This document shows, in pieces, positions 8,351 to 10,554 of a DNA stretch of 10,554 nt (position 1 is the stretch's first letter; each line of letters opens with the position of its first letter). The notes beneath the pieces were generated by a model that saw only the letters and a program-made list of their open reading frames with translations, had not been told where the DNA came from and did not search any database. Source of the stretch: Acidobacteriota bacterium (GTDB lineage Bacteria > Acidobacteriota > UBA6911 > RPQK01 > DATIPO01); assembly GCA_028277865.1 (NCBI GenBank), contig JANQFM010000541.1, forward strand, positions 1 through 10,554. The letters run 5' to 3'. Made by a program: the position numbers and the translations under genes.

Positions 8351-8930
8351 GAGACATCTTCCTCACCAGTTTGACCAAGGCGCGGCTCACCGTCATGCGT
8401 GCGGCGTCGGCAGAAGGCTTGCCGACCGACTGGGCGATTTCGGCATAGGCCATCCCCAACTCGATCCGCGCCACCACCGCTTCGCGCTCCTGATCGTTCA
8501 GTTTCTCGAGGGCTTTTTCGTAAAGCTGCAGCGTTTCGCTTCCCATCACCAGGTCAAGCGGGGAGGGCGCATGGGCCGCTTTCTCTTCAAAGGTCTGTGC
8601 CAGAGGGCCGCGCGAGACCTTCCGCATCTCATCGCAGATGCGGTTGCGCAGCGCCTGGCGCAGGTAAGCCAGAAAGGCGCCCGGGCCCCGGTATCGAAAG
8701 TGAGGCACCGCTTGAACCGAACGCGGCAAGGCGTCCTGAACCAGATCCTCGGTTTCGATGAAGGCACGGGCCTTCCTGGGCAACTGCCCGTGAGCCCAAC
8801 GCAGCAGATGAGGCCGGTGCAGGCCCATGAGGCGGTCCAGCGCTGCCGAGTCCCCTTGCTGAGCCGATTGCAGGATCTGCAAAGACGATGTGATGGAATG
8901 CGAAGATGGATCCTTCCTATCCTGACCCAT
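8331..8930 (-). CDS. ECF-type RNA polymerase sigma factor, kinase-linked
   Basis: A 199-residue sigma factor with only regions 2 and 4. Region 2 spans about 30-107: ETEDLVQDAL (59-68) is the core-RNAP-binding 2.2 segment and FRYRGPGAFLAYLRQALRNRICDEMR is 2.3-2.4. Region 4 spans about 131-192, with LNDQEREAVVARIELGMAYAEIAQ and the recognition-helix part SADAARMTVSRAL, a sequence style I associate with ECF factors encoded beside Ser/Thr kinases. The start is the ATG at 8930, chosen because GGGGAGG lies 10 nt upstream and the sigma fold begins soon after; the frame is open to 9761 but the upstream part has no sigma homology. It is the first gene of the operon. No anti-sigma gene is present, so control by the kinase is the likely substitute. 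It probably transcribes its own operon. Confidence 0.88.
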   Translation of the reverse strand: MGQDRKDPSSHSITSSLQILQSAQQGDSAALDRLMGLHRPHLLRWAHGQLPRKARAFIETEDLVQDALPRSVQAVPHFRYRGPGAFLAYLRQALRNRICDEMRKVSRGPLAQTFEEKAAHAPSPLDLVMGSETLQLYEKALEKLNDQEREAVVARIELGMAYAEIAQSVGKPSADAARMTVSRALVKLVRKMSHAGFAG

Positions 8931-8940
8931 TCCGAAATGG

Positions 8941-8947
8941 CCTCCCC
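8941..8947 (-). promoter_or_regulatory. Ribosome-binding site fixing the ECF sigma start
   Basis: The minus strand reads GGGGAGG here, 10 nt before the ATG at 8930. It is the best ribosome-binding match in this stretch and favours the 199-residue product over the longer open frame. Confidence 0.65.
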
Positions 8948-9008
8948 AGGCGCTCAACTCTGTAAGCCAGTCTCCTATCCTCTCCCCGACTGACCCCAGC
9001 GATTCAGC

Positions 9009-9035
9009 TACGCCACCTACAAAAGATTTATGACA
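9009..9035 (-). promoter_or_regulatory. Candidate ECF-type promoter for the sigma-kinase-Oar-protease operon
   Basis: On the minus strand TGTCATA (9029-9035) is followed after exactly 16 nt by CGTA (9009-9012). This resembles the TGTCACA-N16-CGTC pattern described for some ECF groups such as ECF41. It lies about 80-105 nt upstream of the sigma start, giving a leader of roughly 70 nt. Autoregulation by the ECF factor is inference. Confidence 0.4.
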
Positions 9036-9046
9036 GGTGCCTAAAG

Positions 9047-9064
9047 TTTGCCCTACTTTTGCCC
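9047..9064. repeat. Phased direct repeat TTTGCCC, possible operator
   Basis: TTTGCCC occurs at 9047-9053 and again at 9058-9064, an 11-bp period that puts both copies on the same face of the helix. The pair sits 12 bp upstream of the candidate minus-strand -35 element and about 90 bp upstream of the plus-strand sigma start. That position suits an activator or a divergent regulator. Short repeats can arise by chance. Confidence 0.4.
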
Positions 9065-9145
9065 AAACTGCAAAGGCGATTCCTGTTCGCTTTTCCAGCC
9101 CAGGTCGTTTCCACCAGAAAAGGCCTTGATTGCAAAGGCAGGAAC

Positions 9146-9151
9146 AGGAGG
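9146..9151 (+). promoter_or_regulatory. Strong ribosome-binding site AGGAGG deciding the second sigma start
   Basis: AGGAGG lies 4 nt before the ATG at 9156. The alternative in-frame ATG at 9048 lacks such a site and would add 36 Cys-containing residues that do not fit the sigma fold. Confidence 0.75.
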
Positions 9152-9155
9152 TGCC

Positions 9156-9977
9156 ATGAAGGCAGTGAGGACGGAAACCAAAGAGGCGAAGCTGCTCAAC
9201 GACAATTTGGAGTTGGTCCAACAAGTGATCGGCCAAGTGGCCAATCAGCGCGGGCTGGGACCGGAAGAGCGGGAGGAGTTCCACTCCACTGCTTGGCTGA
9301 GGATGATCGAAAATGCGGAGTCGATCTTGGGCGGCTTTCGAGGCGACTGCGAATTGAGGACTTATCTTTTCAGGGTCATCGACCGCGTCCTGCTCGATTA
9401 CCGTATTTCCAAGTGGGGCAAATGGCGTCCTTCGGCTCATGCCAGGCGTTCGGGCGCCAGGGTGAGGTTGCTGGAAAGGCTGTTGCAGCGCGATCGCCAT
9501 AGCTTGCGCGAGGCGGTGGCAGTGCTGCGCATCAACTACCAGTGGAGCCTTTCCTCCACCCAGATCACTGACATGGCCCAAAGCCTGCCTGACAGGCAGG
9601 TCAAGCGCCGTCCTGTAGGCGAAAGGGAAATCGAGCAGCTGGCCGATCCGCACGCCTGTGCGGAAAAAGAGGTACAGCGTGTCGAAAAAGGCCGCTGCAG
9701 GGGCAGAGCCCAGGCCTTGCTGCGTCAGGCCTTTTTCGAACTCAGCTGCCAAGAGCGCCAACTATTGCGGATGCACTTCAAAGAGAGCCTCAATGTCGCC
9801 GATATCGCACGTCGGCTGGGGAGAGACCAGAAGAGGCTCTACCGCAAGGTGGCCCGCTGCCTTGATCGGCTGCGTAGCTCTCTGGAATCCAGGGGCCTTT
9901 GCAAGGAGGATCTGCCCATGATCATCGGCTGCAAAAGCGGAGAGCTGCAGCCCTGCCTGGCTTCCAGCCGGTCCTAA
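9156..9977 (+). CDS. Second sigma-70-family sigma factor with a long region 2/4 linker
   Basis: A 273-residue sigma-like protein divergent from the ECF operon. Region 2 is at about 14-98: EEREEFHSTAWLRM resembles the 2.2 core-binding helix, and FRGDCELRTYLFRVIDRVLLDYR is a clear 2.3-2.4 promoter-melting and -10 segment. Region 4 is at about 185-245, with LSCQERQLLRMHFKESLNVADIARRLG split over 196-222 and QKRLYRKVARCLDRLR as the recognition helix. Between them lies a basic insertion of about 85 residues (about 99-182), far longer than a normal ECF linker; I recall similar-length sigma factors from acidobacterial genomes. The C-terminal tail after 250 is short and unassigned. No anti-sigma or kinase gene follows, because a non-coding repeat and a broken methyltransferase gene come next. 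Its targets are unknown; it could also act on the divergent promoter region. Confidence 0.8.
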   Translation: MKAVRTETKEAKLLNDNLELVQQVIGQVANQRGLGPEEREEFHSTAWLRMIENAESILGGFRGDCELRTYLFRVIDRVLLDYRISKWGKWRPSAHARRSGARVRLLERLLQRDRHSLREAVAVLRINYQWSLSSTQITDMAQSLPDRQVKRRPVGEREIEQLADPHACAEKEVQRVEKGRCRGRAQALLRQAFFELSCQERQLLRMHFKESLNVADIARRLGRDQKRLYRKVARCLDRLRSSLESRGLCKEDLPMIIGCKSGELQPCLASSRS

Positions 9978-9996
9978 CCCGGAATTCTCACGGGTT
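9976..9996 (+). terminator. Hairpin overlapping the stop codon of the second sigma gene
   Basis: AACCCG (9976-9981) pairs with CGGGTT (9991-9996) across a 9-nt loop and is followed by CTCTACT. Its left arm includes the last two bases of the TAA stop. The U-tract is weak, so it may be a terminator or simply the edge of the repeat element that follows. Confidence 0.4.
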
Positions 9997-10140
9997 CTCT
10001 ACTGCGGAGCCGCAATCATCCGCCCTGACTGCGTTGCGCTCGTTCGGCCTGCTCGACGTACGTACAGTACGCCTGCGCGGGCCTTTCTCGCGGCGCGAAT
10101 TCAGGGGCGGCCGAATGCCAGCGTATTTAAACCCGTCCCA
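9981..10140. repeat. Non-coding palindromic repeat element, possibly REP/MITE-like
   Basis: This stretch has no convincing gene. Its centre is the near-palindrome ACGTACGTACAGTACG (10057-10072). Around it, 10031-10100 forms a long imperfect inverted repeat: GCGTTGCGCTCG on the left opposes CTCGCGGCGC on the right, and GGCCTGC opposes GCGCGGGCC. Outer arms ACGGGTT (9990-9996) and AACCCGT (10130-10136) are exact inverted repeats, and GAATTC occurs at 9982-9987 and 10097-10102. It resembles dispersed GTAC-centred intergenic palindromes I have seen in bacterial genomes, but I cannot confirm other copies. Confidence 0.5.
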
Positions 10141-10554
10141 ATACCGCTATTTGACGGAAGCACATGTCATGAAGCCCGGCAAGACGCCACCGTCGGGCCC
10201 GCCCCGGCGGAGCGAATGACTGAATGGCTAGGACCAGAAAACGCCAGAACCCCTGATGGGATCTCAATCCATAAACGGGGAGACGCGATGCTTTGATGTA
10301 GTGGCGCACATCGGCCAACAGGTCATTTCCCAACGCCGGCTGCAGCAGGCAGGCATCGATATCCAGAACTTTGAAAAAAGTGCCCGGCACGTGCAGTCCC
10401 AGGGCCATCCCCGTATCCACATCATCCCGCCCCATTTCCTCGGGCAACAGCCAGCGCCGTTCAGCGCAGGAAAACTCCATTTTGTTGCGATAACCGAAGG
10501 TTTTCTCGGTAGCGATGGTGGCATGCACCTTGACATCCTGTACCAGCCCAATAT
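10127..10554 (-). pseudogene. Truncated TrmA/RlmD-type RNA (uracil-5) methyltransferase fragment
   Basis: The frame is open from the right window edge (the residues IGLVQDVKV precede the GTG at 10528), so the 5' part of the gene is outside. Hallmarks of 23S rRNA m5U methyltransferases (RlmD/RumA) are FGYRNKMEFSC, ALGLHVPGTFFKVLDIDACLL split over the next 50 residues, and LPVYGLRSHQGFWRFLVL, which is the junction into the catalytic half. After about 10229 the similarity stops; roughly 33 unrelated residues lead to a stop at 10127. The SAM-binding motifs and catalytic Cys are therefore missing, and no other frame nearby restores them. The family normally modifies uracil in rRNA or tRNA; this copy is predicted non-functional. 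Confidence 0.7.

Noticed and set aside
9048..9155. Upstream ATG for the second sigma gene, with a CPNC motif
   Set aside because: The CPNC looks like a zinc-ribbon half but no second pair follows, and AGGAGG points to the ATG at 9156.
8931..9761. N-terminal extension of the ECF sigma frame to 476 residues
   Set aside because: The added part overlaps the oppositely oriented second sigma gene and has no sigma similarity; the ATG at 8930 has a good ribosome-binding site.
9899..10219. 106-residue plus-strand open frame
   Set aside because: Starts inside the sigma gene in another frame and runs through the palindromic repeat; no family resemblance.
10264..10551. 95-residue minus-strand frame overlapping the methyltransferase fragment
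   Set aside because: The other minus-strand frame shows clear RlmD-type motifs over the same bases.
1..10554. CRISPR array, tRNA or rRNA
   Set aside because: No regularly spaced direct repeats and no recognisable tRNA arms or rRNA segments were seen on reading either strand.

Overview
The window is an accessory-looking stretch of a moderately G+C-rich Gram-negative genome. The gene families point to Acidobacteriota or a close relative: an ECF sigma factor coupled to a transmembrane Ser/Thr kinase with TPRs, an Oar-like TonB-dependent-receptor-type outer-membrane protein, and a second sigma factor with a long region 2/region 4 linker. This taxonomic guess is inference from recalled families; no search was possible.

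Layout. At the left edge (1 to about 97) lies one end of what looks like an IS630-type insertion sequence, with only the first nine codons of a minus-strand transposase. From 8930 down to 206 the minus strand carries one tightly packed four-gene operon: ECF sigma factor (8930-8331), Ser/Thr kinase-TM-TPR protein (8350-5381), Oar-like outer-membrane protein (5384-2442, best read from a TTG overlapping the kinase stop) and a secreted subtilisin-like S8 protease (2437-206). Junctions are a 20-nt overlap, a 4-nt TTGA overlap and a 4-nt gap, so cotranscription and translational coupling are very likely. A 225-nt divergent intergenic region follows, containing an ECF-type promoter candidate and a phased TTTGCCC direct repeat. 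On the plus strand comes a second sigma-70-family gene (9156-9977). Its stop is embedded in a hairpin, followed by a roughly 160-bp non-coding palindromic element (about 9976-10140). At the right edge is the broken middle part of a minus-strand TrmA/RlmD-type RNA (uracil-5) methyltransferase gene, cut off at about 10229.

How the genes may work together. The kinase has its catalytic domain in the cytoplasm and a sensory/TPR half predicted in the periplasm; it could control the adjacent ECF sigma factor, which probably transcribes its own operon. The outputs are an outer-membrane Oar-like barrel and a Cys-rich exported protease. In Myxococcus xanthus an Oar-type TonB-dependent transporter is needed to secrete the subtilisin-like protease PopC. 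This operon therefore looks like a candidate self-contained, signal-regulated protease export module. The protease is unusual: the catalytic His position of the subtilisin fold is occupied by Glu, as in sedolisins.
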